64,000 nucleotides of DNA from Bacillota bacterium. GTDB lineage: Bacteria > Bacillota > Sulfobacillia > JAJYWN01. The stretch lies in contig JAJYWN010000008.1 in NCBI GenBank assembly GCA_021791495.1, positions 34,307 through 98,306 on the forward strand, read 5' to 3'. This document shows, piece after piece, positions 51,022-59,729 of this stretch; the stretch's first letter is position 1, and each line of letters begins with the position of its first letter. A program made the translations under genes and the position numbers. The notes below the pieces were generated by a model. That model saw nothing but the letters and a program-made list of their open reading frames with translations, ran no database searches and was not told the origin of the DNA.

Positions 51022-51798
51022 TCACCGAGTCGAGTCCGGCAAGTCCGCCCACAAGTCGTCGAGGTCGGCCGTGGGTGCACCCGAAGGCCCCTTATGCCAG
51101 TCCTCCGAGAGCAGATACCACTCCTCTTCCGCCAGACGCGCCACCGCTTCCCGGTCGGGAAACCATGGCCAAGGCTCCTGCTGGACCTGCGTTAGATGGC
51201 ACCGCAGGGCCGCTAGGCGACGCGCCCGGTAGTCATCCACGCCGCTTGCCAGCGCGGAAACCCTGATACGGGCCAGAGCGTACCCGGCGGCCGAAGGAAA
51301 CAGGCTGGCTACCAGGGGAGCCAGCTTGTGGGGGAAAGTGACGTAGTAGAAGCGATCGGGATGGTGCCCGGCCCGCGCCAAGGCTTCTTTCGCCAGGTAG
51401 TGCATGGCAACGTGATCGACATGCGGGGAAAGGCTGCCGTCGGGAGCAAAACCGACCACTACCTGGGGCCGCAAGGCGTCGATCAGAGCGGCAGCCGCTT
51501 CCACAGCTTTCGGCCGGGCGGGAGACGTGGCCACGCCTTTGTCGGGCAGGTCCAGGAAGACTAGTCTCTCTACGCCAAGCTCGCGACAAGCCGCCTCCAA
51601 TTCCCGGGCACGGACCTCGCCTAACTCCTCGGGTGTGCAGAAGGGCGGGCTACCCCGGCGGCGCCCGGCCTCACCACGGGTAGCGCAGGCCAGCCAGATA
51701 CGGGCACCTTCCGCGGCGTACCTGGCAATGGTGCCCCCGTGTCCGAAACTCTCATCATCCGGATGGGCGTAGAGAAACAGCATTCGTCGTTCCGTCAT
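51022..51798 (-). CDS. PIG-L family N-acetylglucosaminyl deacetylase
   Basis: About 258 residues. The zinc motif AHPDDESFGHGG at the N-terminus and the later HVDHVAMH define the LmbE/PIG-L family, which includes bacillithiol enzyme BshB and GlcNAc deacetylases. The substrate is not clear. ATG 51798 is used; 51783 or 51831 are in-frame alternatives. Its stop is 1 bp from the convergent membrane protein gene. Confidence 0.92.
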   Translation of the reverse strand: MTERRMLFLYAHPDDESFGHGGTIARYAAEGARIWLACATRGEAGRRRGSPPFCTPEELGEVRARELEAACRELGVERLVFLDLPDKGVATSPARPKAVEAAAALIDALRPQVVVGFAPDGSLSPHVDHVAMHYLAKEALARAGHHPDRFYYVTFPHKLAPLVASLFPSAAGYALARIRVSALASGVDDYRARRLAALRCHLTQVQQEPWPWFPDREAVARLAEEEWYLLSEDWHKGPSGAPTADLDDLWADLPDSTR

Positions 51799-51908
51799 AT
51801 GGCAACAGCTTCGGCACTCGCGCTGTTTCACCTGTTAGACCGCATATGGCAAAGTGGTGCCGTCACGCTGGGCGGGAGATCATTCTTATGACCTGGTATT
51901 ACCTGTTC

Positions 51909-51938
51909 TTGCTATTCTGGACTACTATTTGGTAGAAT
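51909..51938 (+). promoter_or_regulatory. Promoter of the alpha-oxoamine synthase gene
   Basis: TTGCTA (51909-51914), an 18-bp spacer and TAGAAT (51933-51938). Downstream, in the leader, lie TGTACACA (51953-51960) and the palindrome TTGTGCACAA (51964-51973), a possible operator. Confidence 0.55.
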
Positions 51939-51988
51939 AGGCCTTAGCACGATGTACACAGTCTTGTGCACAAGGGGGCACATCCGAT

Positions 51989-53332
51989 ATGAGTGAAAGC
52001 GCGAAGGCACCCAAGGTCCGCCCGGTAGATGATGAGGAAGAACTGGAGTCCGTCAGCCGCGCGGCTTCATTCAGTGGGGACTCGCGGGAGTATACCTTGG
52101 CCGACTTCTACGAACTGCCGGATAAAGATGTTTTCGCGAAAACCCGGCCCTTCGCCGCCTTTGTTGCCGATGCCCACCACCGCAAGCATTACCTCTACCG
52201 CCGCACCCTGCTGGGTCCCTGCGAAAACCGGACGCTGGTTCTGGACCCTTTCACTGGGCAAGAGCGCAGCATGATCATGATGGCCTCCAACAACTACCTC
52301 GGGTTGACCACTCACCCGAAGGTGGTGGAAGCCGGCCGTCGCGCCAACGACGAGTTCGGGGCGGGTTCCGGCGGCGTCCCCCTGCTGGCCGGCACATATA
52401 AGCTTCACCGGGAGTTGGAGAGGAAGCTGGCCGAACTCAAGGGGTGCGAGGATGCCGTGGTCTTCTCATCGGGCTACTCCTCGAATGTGGGTACCATTTC
52501 GGCGCTTCTCAGGAAAAACGACGCGGCCATCAATGACAAGCTGAACCACGCCAGTCTCATCGACGGATGCCGCTTCACCGGGGCGACACTCCGCGCGTTC
52601 AAACATAACGACATGAAGAGCCTGGAAAGGATTCTCCGGGAATCCGACAAGGAGTACGACGGCAAGCTGGTCATCGTGGACGGGGTCTTCTCCATGGACG
52701 GGGACATCGCCAACCTCCCGGAGATCGTGCCCCTGGCCCGCAGGTACAACGCCCGGGTGATGATCGATGAAGCCCATGCCACCGGCGTTATCGGGGACCA
52801 CGGCCGGGGCACCCCCGAACACCATCACATGGAAGGCCAAATCGACATCGTGGCCGGAACCCTTTCGAAGGCACTGGGTGGCGTGGGCGGCTTCATCGCC
52901 TCCTCGGCCGACGTCTGCAACTACATACGTACATACGCCCGCTCATATATGTTTTCCACCAGCCTGCCCCCGGCCGTTACCGCCAGCCTCATTGCTTCGG
53001 TGGAGGTCATCCAGACCCAGCCGGAGATCCGCCAGAGACTGTGGGAGAACATCAGGTATATGCATACCAGCTTGCGGACGCTCGGGTTCGACATCGGCCC
53101 GACCCAGACGGCCATCGTCCCTATCCTGGTTGGCGACGATTTGAAGCTGCGTGAGATGAGCCGGGAAATTCACGAAGCCGGGATCTTCCTGAACCCCGTC
53201 TACTTCCCGGCCGTGCCGAAACGCCTTAGCCGCCTGCGTCTGAGCCTTATGGCCACCCACACACGGGAGGACCTGGACACCACGCTGAATGTCCTGGAGA
53301 CTGTGGGCCGGAAGTATAACGTCATTCATTGA
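51989..53332 (+). CDS. Alpha-oxoamine synthase family PLP enzyme
   Basis: 447 residues of fold-type I aminotransferase. The family joins an amino acid to an acyl-CoA (2-amino-3-ketobutyrate CoA ligase, 8-amino-7-oxononanoate synthase, serine palmitoyltransferase). Markers: ASNNYLGLTTHPKV, GAGSGGVPLLAGTYKLH, DEAHATGVIGDHGRG and the PLP lysine in TLSKALGGVGGFI. An N-terminal extension of about 95 residues precedes the catalytic part and resembles that of serine-palmitoyltransferase-like members, but substrate is unproven. The ATG at 51989 lacks a strong ribosome binding site. Confidence 0.9.
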   Translation: MSESAKAPKVRPVDDEEELESVSRAASFSGDSREYTLADFYELPDKDVFAKTRPFAAFVADAHHRKHYLYRRTLLGPCENRTLVLDPFTGQERSMIMMASNNYLGLTTHPKVVEAGRRANDEFGAGSGGVPLLAGTYKLHRELERKLAELKGCEDAVVFSSGYSSNVGTISALLRKNDAAINDKLNHASLIDGCRFTGATLRAFKHNDMKSLERILRESDKEYDGKLVIVDGVFSMDGDIANLPEIVPLARRYNARVMIDEAHATGVIGDHGRGTPEHHHMEGQIDIVAGTLSKALGGVGGFIASSADVCNYIRTYARSYMFSTSLPPAVTASLIASVEVIQTQPEIRQRLWENIRYMHTSLRTLGFDIGPTQTAIVPILVGDDLKLREMSREIHEAGIFLNPVYFPAVPKRLSRLRLSLMATHTREDLDTTLNVLETVGRKYNVIH

Positions 53333-53344
53333 CCACGGCGGGGT

Positions 53345-53869
53345 CTATCGGAAGAACACGATACCCGCCAAGCCCGAAAGGCCCAGAACGATCAGCGGGT
53401 TTAGGCGCGTTAGCCGGAAGGCGGCCAGGGATGCCACCGCCAGAGCGGCGGCGCGCCAATCGGGGACGGCTGATTTGAAGACCGAGAACGCCGCCACCAC
53501 CAGCAGGGCAACCACCGCCGGACGGATGCCGGTCAGGAGAGACTGGAGAACGGCGACGTTACGGAACTTCAGGAATAGGTAGGCCAGCCCACCAACAATA
53601 AGAACCGACGGGAGAACCACCGCCGTGGTGGCGACGGCCGCCCCTGTAAAGCCATACACATCGCGACCTACATATGTCGCCATATTGATAGCGATGGGGC
53701 CCGGCGTTACCTGGGAGATGGCCACGATATCTACGAACTGGTGTGGCGTGATCCACCCGTGTGCGTCAATGACTTCCCGCTGAATCAGGGGGAGCATGGC
53801 GTATCCCCCGCCGAAGGCGAAGGCCCCGACTTTGAAGAAAGCGATGAAGAGCGCGATGAGGGTGCTCAT
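53345..53869 (-). CDS. Chromate transporter ChrA, second half
   Basis: 174 residues, one ChrA domain (FFKVGAFAFGGGYAMLPLIQREV; SQVTPGPIAINMATYVG). In split-ChrA systems two single-domain proteins form the transporter. It overlaps the upstream half by ATGA. Chromate or sulfate transport is presumed. Confidence 0.9.
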   Translation of the reverse strand: MSTLIALFIAFFKVGAFAFGGGYAMLPLIQREVIDAHGWITPHQFVDIVAISQVTPGPIAINMATYVGRDVYGFTGAAVATTAVVLPSVLIVGGLAYLFLKFRNVAVLQSLLTGIRPAVVALLVVAAFSVFKSAVPDWRAAALAVASLAAFRLTRLNPLIVLGLSGLAGIVFFR

Positions 53870-54540
53870 GCGCCTTCACCTTGTGACGGCCGCCGGGATG
53901 TGCCGGCGCCGGGTTCGGCGCCGCGACGGGCGTCCCATCCATTGACCGCCAGCCCCGCGAGCCCGGCTACGGCCAGAAGCACGATGGGATGCCAGCGGAG
54001 GAAAACGACAGCGACCAAACCGCCTAAAGCGACGGACAGGTGAAAGGGGCGCTTCAGAGTGCTCTTGGCGATGGTCCATGCGGCTGTGGCGATCAGGGCC
54101 AGGACCGCCGGGCGTAACCCCCGGAAAAGCGCCATTACCAGAGGATTGCTGGCGAAACCGGCCAGCAGATAGGCCACGCCCAGGATTACCAGGAATGAAG
54201 GGATGGCGGAGCCGGCGGCGGCGACCACGGCCCCTGCCGCGCCACGGACCCAGTAGCCGGTGAAGACGGCCACGTTCACAGCGATGGGGCCCGGCGCGCT
54301 CTGGGAGACGGCGATGATGTCCACGAAGTCCTCCTGCCGCAGCCAACGGTTCTTATCTACCACAGCGGCTTGAATGAGAGGGATCATGGCCCACCCTCCG
54401 CCGATGGTGAAGGCACCGATCCAGAAGAAAATGCCGAAAAGCCGCCCCAGGGACCTGGACGCCTGCCCGGGAGGCGGGGATGGCTCAGCAAAAAGGTTTT
54501 CGGCCAGATTGACCGGAGAAGCAGGTGTTGGCGAGGCCAT
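53866..54540 (-). CDS. Chromate transporter ChrA, first half
   Basis: 224 residues with the ChrA domain (FFWIGAFTIGGGWAMIPLIQ; SQSAPGPIAVNVAVFTG), followed by an arginine-rich tail. It pairs with the next gene through a 4-bp overlap. TATTAT lies 6 nt before the ATG and no ribosome binding site is visible, so the message may be leaderless. Confidence 0.9.
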   Translation of the reverse strand: MASPTPASPVNLAENLFAEPSPPPGQASRSLGRLFGIFFWIGAFTIGGGWAMIPLIQAAVVDKNRWLRQEDFVDIIAVSQSAPGPIAVNVAVFTGYWVRGAAGAVVAAAGSAIPSFLVILGVAYLLAGFASNPLVMALFRGLRPAVLALIATAAWTIAKSTLKRPFHLSVALGGLVAVVFLRWHPIVLLAVAGLAGLAVNGWDARRGAEPGAGTSRRPSQGEGA

Positions 54541-54596
54541 GCCAACATAATAACACAGCCTCGTTCACATGGCCGGGTCACTGTCGTCTGGTCGCG

Positions 54597-55379
54597 TTAA
54601 GCCGCGAGGTCCAGCACGATGCGCCCTGCCGCAAAGAGAATGATCAGTCCCAAAGTCCGGCGCAAGGTCACCGTGGGTACCAGGTGGCTGAGATTCGCGC
54701 CCAGACGGGCGCCGGGCCAAGCGCCCGCCACCAGGCAGAAGGCCATCAGCAGTTCCACTTGGCCGCTGAACAGCTTCCCGGCGAAGCCGCCCACCGACGA
54801 CAAGACGACAATGAAAAGAGAACTGCCGATCGTGATGCGGGTTGGTACACCCAGAACGTAGATCATTACGGGGACCAGCATGAACGCTCCGCCGACGCCG
54901 ACCATCCCCGCCAGACACCCTACCAGCGCGGCGGAGAATGCGGCTAACCCAGGCGAGAACTCCATGTCCGCCACTTTCACCACGTCCCTTTTCTCAGGCA
55001 CCGGCGCGAACATCAAGATACCGGAAACGGCGGCCACGAAGGCGAAGAGCCCCAGCAGACTGTTGGCGGAGACCGGACCGGATGCCAACCCGCCCACCCA
55101 GGACCCGGCTAGACTGGGCACTCCCATCCACAGCCCCAGCCCCCAATGGACTACCCGGCGGCGCCGGTGAGTCAGGAACCCGGACAGGGAGGCCACCATC
55201 ACCTGGGCGATGGTCAACCCGGCCACTTCTTTCATCGTTAGCGTGGGGACTCCGAGAAGCGGGGGGACATACAGCAGCAAGGGCACCAGGACGATCCCGC
55301 CGCCGATCCCCAGGAGCCCGGCCAACCCGCCTCCGGCCAAACCCAACCCCAGCAGGGTCAAAGCCAAAGTCGCGCTCAT
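54597..55379 (-). CDS. TSUP family transporter (TauE/SafE)
   Basis: 260 residues with about eight helices and the repeated TSUP signature (GLLGIGGGIVLVPLLLYVPP and GMVGVGGAFMLVPVMIYVLG). Family members export sulfite, sulfonates or related anions. It is next to the ChrA pair, hinting at an anion-handling cluster. Divergent from the patatin gene. Confidence 0.92.
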   Translation of the reverse strand: MSATLALTLLGLGLAGGGLAGLLGIGGGIVLVPLLLYVPPLLGVPTLTMKEVAGLTIAQVMVASLSGFLTHRRRRVVHWGLGLWMGVPSLAGSWVGGLASGPVSANSLLGLFAFVAAVSGILMFAPVPEKRDVVKVADMEFSPGLAAFSAALVGCLAGMVGVGGAFMLVPVMIYVLGVPTRITIGSSLFIVVLSSVGGFAGKLFSGQVELLMAFCLVAGAWPGARLGANLSHLVPTVTLRRTLGLIILFAAGRIVLDLAA

Positions 55380-55460
55380 CTTCCGTCGTCACCGGCATAA
55401 CCCTATGCCCGCGCGCTGCAGTTCAGGCCGCGCCACATACAATGGGCCGAGGTGACCGCC

Positions 55461-56840
55461 ATGACTCGTCCGTTGGCCCTGGTGCTGTCCGGCGCCGTAT
55501 CCCTGGGGGCTTACGAAGCCGGAATCGTCCACGAGATTTTGTTCGCCGCCCAGACGTCTTCACCCCGTTTGCGCATCGACGTCCTCAGTGGCTCCTCGGC
55601 CGGCGCCCTCAACGCCTGCCTGGCCGCTTTCTGCCTCCACACCGGGACCGATCCTGCAGTGCTCCGGCAAACCTGGGTGGACGATCTGGACATCATGCGG
55701 CTCCTTTCCCGCCCGGCCGGATTGCCGGGCCCCCTCACCTCCGTCTTCAACCCGGTGGAAGTACGCCGGATGCTACTGGACCACCTCCGGCCTGACCCGT
55801 CTCACGCCCCCGTGTCCTACCCCGTTTGGCTGGGCATTACCCGGACGGACCTGACCGGCCGGTCTCTACCATCGCCCCTTCCGGGTGACGACCTGGCCGT
55901 GACTTCTTTCGCCTCCCCGACCGCCTTCATCCTAGAACCGGCGTCGGCGGTGCCATGGGAGGAAATTGCCCGTTCGGCGGCGGCATCGGGCGCCTTTCCG
56001 GTGGCCGTGGAGCCGGAGCCTATCGGCGACAGGCGTTACGCGGACGGTGGAGTGCTGGACAATCGGCCCCTTCGCCAGGCCTTCGAGGGAGCCCGACGGC
56101 TGGACGGACCCGGCACCCAAGAAGCCCAGCTCCGGGTAGCCGCTGCCCCAGACGCGAGATCCATCACCATATACGCCGACGGGCATCATCCGCCATACCT
56201 GCTACCGTCAACCGATCGCGTTTACATCATGGTAGAACCAGGAGCTCCGCAACCAGTGCCAGGCGAACCGCCACGTGACCCCTTGGGGGTGGCGAGCCGC
56301 GTCATGGCCGCCTTGACCAATGACGACCTCTTGCGCGATTTACGGGATGCGGCGAAAGTGAACCGGCGCCTGAACGATCTGGCCGACCTGGCCCGCCAGA
56401 CCGGCATGCCTCCGGCTCTGGTCGAGCAGGTGAGGGCCGTGGCCGACCTGGATGGAAAGCGCAGCGCCAGCCTAGTCCGGGTTGCCCCGGATGACCCCGC
56501 GCGGGAGCTGGCGGGGGCTTTTCTGGGGCACTTCGGAGGGTTTCTGGAACGGCGTCTGCGGGAGCATGACTACCGCCTCGGCCGCGTCCACGGGCGGGCG
56601 TTCTTGGAGAGGATGGACGTGGGCTACACCAAGGCGGCGGCGAGCGAATACGCCTACGACAAGAGCCTGGATGGAGCCGGCTACAAGGACCTCACGGCCG
56701 ACGGGCGCCGGGCTCTGGCCAGGGCCATCGGCAACGCCACCGAGGCGGTGGTCGGTAGCCTGCGGCCCGGCGTGGCGAGGCCGGTCGGATGCGTCGCCTG
56801 GCTGCTAGCGCTCTGGCTCGTCCGAAGCCGAGCCCGATAA
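55461..56840 (+). CDS. Patatin-like phospholipase
   Basis: About 459 residues. It shows the oxyanion/N-terminal strand LALVLSGAVSLGAYEAG, nucleophile elbow GSSAG near residue 50 and the catalytic aspartate in YADGGVLDNRPL near 195. It is a lipid acyl hydrolase of unknown specificity. ATG 55461 has GAGGTG upstream; GTG 55452 is an alternative. The end is hydrophobic (VGCVAWLLALWLV), perhaps a membrane tail. Its 3' end overlaps rsmD by 36 bp on the other strand. Confidence 0.9.
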   Translation: MTRPLALVLSGAVSLGAYEAGIVHEILFAAQTSSPRLRIDVLSGSSAGALNACLAAFCLHTGTDPAVLRQTWVDDLDIMRLLSRPAGLPGPLTSVFNPVEVRRMLLDHLRPDPSHAPVSYPVWLGITRTDLTGRSLPSPLPGDDLAVTSFASPTAFILEPASAVPWEEIARSAAASGAFPVAVEPEPIGDRRYADGGVLDNRPLRQAFEGARRLDGPGTQEAQLRVAAAPDARSITIYADGHHPPYLLPSTDRVYIMVEPGAPQPVPGEPPRDPLGVASRVMAALTNDDLLRDLRDAAKVNRRLNDLADLARQTGMPPALVEQVRAVADLDGKRSASLVRVAPDDPARELAGAFLGHFGGFLERRLREHDYRLGRVHGRAFLERMDVGYTKAAASEYAYDKSLDGAGYKDLTADGRRALARAIGNATEAVVGSLRPGVARPVGCVAWLLALWLVRSRAR

Positions 56841-57452
56841 GCGCCGGTCCTGGACGCCGTCATCATCGGCCGAGGCCGGCGCGTAGACCGAGTCGGCCCA
56901 CGTATACCGGGATAGCACCGTTATCCCATAACGGTACTGCCGGACCAGCACCAGAGGGCCAATCCGCTCGGGTAGGGCGTCGTCGCGGTGGTGCTGGACA
57001 AAGACGGTGGCTGACGGATTTAGGGGAGCCCGGTCCCCCAATGTCGCCAGGCGGTCCAAGGTGCGCTGGCACAATTCCCGCAAGTGCGGCGGGGCGACGA
57101 TGACCAGATCGAACGGGCCGGTCAGCTTCTGGCTGCCCAATACGCGCAGGACATCGCCCTGGATGATTTGGGCCCGGTCGGCCAGGTTGGTCCGCCGCAG
57201 GTTCTCGCGGATGACGCTGATCTGCCTGGGGTTCAGCTCCACCAGAGTCGCCCGCCGGGCGCCGCGGCTCAAGGCTTCCACCGAGTAGCTGCCGGTACCC
57301 GCGAAAAGATCGAGGAACGAGGCGCCTTCCACCGCTTCTTGAATGATGCTGAACAATGCCGCCTTAACCCGTCCCGTCGGTGGGCGAGTGAGGTCTCCTG
57401 GGAGAGATTTCAGGCGCATACCTTTGACTTGGCCGGCGATAACCCTGAGCAC
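56805..57452 (-). CDS. rsmD: 16S rRNA (guanine-N2)-methyltransferase RsmD-like
   Basis: 215 residues of the RsmD family: RVIAGQVKGMRLKSLPGDLTRPP-type start, SAM motif FLDLFAGTGSYSVEALSRGA and ATLVELNPRQISVIREN. The catalytic motif, normally DPPY, is here APPH (about 57084-57095), so activity may be changed. The GTG start follows GGAGGG. Confidence 0.85.
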   Translation of the reverse strand: MLRVIAGQVKGMRLKSLPGDLTRPPTGRVKAALFSIIQEAVEGASFLDLFAGTGSYSVEALSRGARRATLVELNPRQISVIRENLRRTNLADRAQIIQGDVLRVLGSQKLTGPFDLVIVAPPHLRELCQRTLDRLATLGDRAPLNPSATVFVQHHRDDALPERIGPLVLVRQYRYGITVLSRYTWADSVYAPASADDDGVQDRRLSGSASDEPER

Positions 57453-57740
57453 GAATAGGCCCTCCTCTGGCTACTTAGGTTCTGCAATCCCACAGCCTAA
57501 CCTTTCATCCAGCACGGAGGAAATCGCAGGGCCGGCCCGAATTGGAAATCCGGAATCTATTTGTGAAAGCACGCACACCGTTCTGCCCAGCTTGTTAGGC
57601 ATTTTTGACAAAAGTGATTGGGATTCTACTGGAATTGGAAGGATATAGTCCGAACATCTGGGATTGGGGAAACTGATGGATGTCCGAGGTTGCTGTGAAT
57701 GGCTGGAAGCTACCAAGCGGAGCAATATGGGAGGATTAGC

Positions 57741-59057
57741 TTGACACCGAAAAGCCGTGTTAGTGTGGACCCCTTTGCCTTGCTGGACCAGGTCGCCGAC
57801 CGCCCCCAGGGCATGACCATCGGAAAGCGACTGGCCGATCTGAGCCGCCACTATGGAGTGAGCGACAGCACCATCCGGCGCCTCTACTATACCGCGCGCA
57901 AGGCTTTGGAAGACGGTATCGCCCACGACGAGGGACTGATACCGGGCCCGCCGGCCGCGCCCGGCGCGCTGGCGGCAACGCCAGTTACCGCCGCTGGTAC
58001 CTTACCGGCCGCTTCGTCGGCTCTGCCCGAGGCCGTTTCGTCAATGATACCGCCGGTGGTGGCCGGCGGACCCATTTCCACAGCCACGGTCGCCCGCGAA
58101 GAGGTCTGGGACATGGCCACGGCGCCGGCGCTGGTCGAACGGCAACTCTGGGACCAGGAAGCGCGGACCCGGCTGGACGACCTGGCGCGTACCTTGGCGG
58201 CGGCCTCCGTTGCGTTGGCCGAGTTGCCGAGGCTCCGGGCGGATAATCAGCGGTTGGCCACGGAGAACGCCCGATTGCAGGAAAGGGTGGAGTACCTGTC
58301 GGAAGAAGTGCTCCGCGCCCGCGAAGGCCAGCCTTCCACCGAGCCGGGACCCTACGCGCCCACACGGAAAGCCTTGGACACAAATGTCATCATCGACGGC
58401 CGTATTGTGTCGCTGGCAGGCGGCGGTTTCTTAGAAGGGACCATCATCGTCCCCGGTTTCATCCTAAACGAGATGAAGTATCTGGCGGACAGCAGGGACC
58501 CGGCGCGCCGTACGGCGGGCCGGCGCGGCTTGGACAACTTGCGGCTGTTGCAGGAGCAGAGCCGGATCCCCGTGGTGACCTGGGAAGACGAGGAGCAGCC
58601 GGGACGAGACCTGAATGTGGACAACCGCCTGCTCCGCTTCGTACAGCGGCTGGAGGCTACCTTGGTGACGAACGACCATAACCTGTGCCGCGTGGCCGAG
58701 ATCCAGGGCGTGGACTTCATCGACATCAACGCGCTGTACCGGGCCGCCAAACCGGTGGTCTCGCCCTTTGAGGAGATCTCTCTGAACATCGTGGAGGAAG
58801 GGAAGAAGCCGGAGCAGGGCGTGGGTTACCTTGAAGACGGGACCATGATCGTCGTCGACGACGCCCAGAGGCTCATCGGCCAGCGGGCCAGCGTCATCGT
58901 CACCCAGATCCTACCGACAACCTGGGGAACTATCGCCTTCGCCAAACTCAAGCCCACTCCGGGGGCGCCGGTGGCGGCGGGAGCGACGTCCGCACCCGCC
59001 GCTTACCAGGTCCAGCAGCCTCCTTACGAGCGTCAGCAACAAAGTCTGGGAAGGTGA
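57741..59057 (+). CDS. PIN-TRAM domain protein with N-terminal HTH
   Basis: About 438 residues. An N-terminal helix-turn-helix-like region (TIGKRLADLSRHYGVSDSTI, about 25-55) is followed by an Ala/Pro-rich linker, a coiled coil (about 145-190), a PIN domain starting ALDTNVIIDGRIV near 211 (acidic residues D in DTN, and EMKYLAD, NDHNL), and a TRAM domain (VGYLEDGTMIVVDDAQRLIGQ). YacL-type proteins have the PIN-TRAM part after membrane helices; here a putative DNA-binding segment replaces them. TTG 57741 follows GGGAGG with ideal spacing; ATG 57699 is an alternative. Confidence 0.85.
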   Translation: MTPKSRVSVDPFALLDQVADRPQGMTIGKRLADLSRHYGVSDSTIRRLYYTARKALEDGIAHDEGLIPGPPAAPGALAATPVTAAGTLPAASSALPEAVSSMIPPVVAGGPISTATVAREEVWDMATAPALVERQLWDQEARTRLDDLARTLAAASVALAELPRLRADNQRLATENARLQERVEYLSEEVLRAREGQPSTEPGPYAPTRKALDTNVIIDGRIVSLAGGGFLEGTIIVPGFILNEMKYLADSRDPARRTAGRRGLDNLRLLQEQSRIPVVTWEDEEQPGRDLNVDNRLLRFVQRLEATLVTNDHNLCRVAEIQGVDFIDINALYRAAKPVVSPFEEISLNIVEEGKKPEQGVGYLEDGTMIVVDDAQRLIGQRASVIVTQILPTTWGTIAFAKLKPTPGAPVAAGATSAPAAYQVQQPPYERQQQSLGR

Positions 59058-59058
59058 G

Positions 59059-59646
59059 CTAGGAGGACAGTCGCGATGGTGTCCTCCGGGGAGGCAGAGG
59101 ACACTCCATCAAACAGCAATCCCTCATCTGTCCTTCGTACATCTCGTGGGCGGGCAGCAGGTGGGTCTTGCGGAATCCGGCTTTCTCGTAACACCGGATG
59201 GCCCGGGCGTTCCAGGTCTGGGGATCGACGATGGCCAGGGTAGCCTTCTTTTCTTCGGCCAGATATCGTAGCACAGTCCCGACGAGCCGCGCGCCAAGGC
59301 CGTGGCCCCACAGTTCAGGCTCGCCGATGAAAAGGTCCAGCCCATAGGCCGTCCGGTTTTCGCCTTGACCCCGGTCCGTTTCTATCCCTAACTCTTTCTG
59401 GCCGTCCGGACTCAATTGATAAAACTGCAGGTATCCAACGGGGCGCCCCTGCCACTCCACCAAGCACCTTACCTCATCGGTGGAGGCATCGTAGAAGACA
59501 CGGCGCACCATGGCTTCGTCGTGCGGGCGGTCGCGGCCCTCGTAGAATTGGAGGACCCTCGAATCCGAAAGCCAGCGCACAAGGAAACCGGCATCGCTTT
59601 CTCGTAATTCTCGAACCACGAGACCGGAGTCGTCTACGAGTACCAT
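59059..59646 (-). CDS. AAC(6')-like GNAT acetyltransferase
   Basis: 195 residues. It resembles the aminoglycoside 6'-N-acetyltransferase/RimI-like branch: GYLQFYQLSPDG, YGLDLFIGEPELWGHGLGARLVG and WNARAIRCYEKAGFRK. A housekeeping substrate is as likely as a drug. ATG 59646 follows GGGAGACGAA. Its stop is 1 bp from the convergent PIN-TRAM gene. Confidence 0.85.
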   Translation of the reverse strand: MVLVDDSGLVVRELRESDAGFLVRWLSDSRVLQFYEGRDRPHDEAMVRRVFYDASTDEVRCLVEWQGRPVGYLQFYQLSPDGQKELGIETDRGQGENRTAYGLDLFIGEPELWGHGLGARLVGTVLRYLAEEKKATLAIVDPQTWNARAIRCYEKAGFRKTHLLPAHEMYEGQMRDCCLMECPLPPRRTPSRLSS

Positions 59647-59729
59647 TTCGTCTCCCGTTCGAGCCTACCAGAAAAGTTTGGCAGGTGTAAGACTAGTGTT
59701 CAAAAAACGTTGCACAGGAGGTCGCCCCT

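Noticed and set aside
57471-57926. Minus-strand frame overlapping the start of the PIN-TRAM gene
   Set aside because: Covers the PIN-TRAM HTH region on the opposite strand and shows no family.
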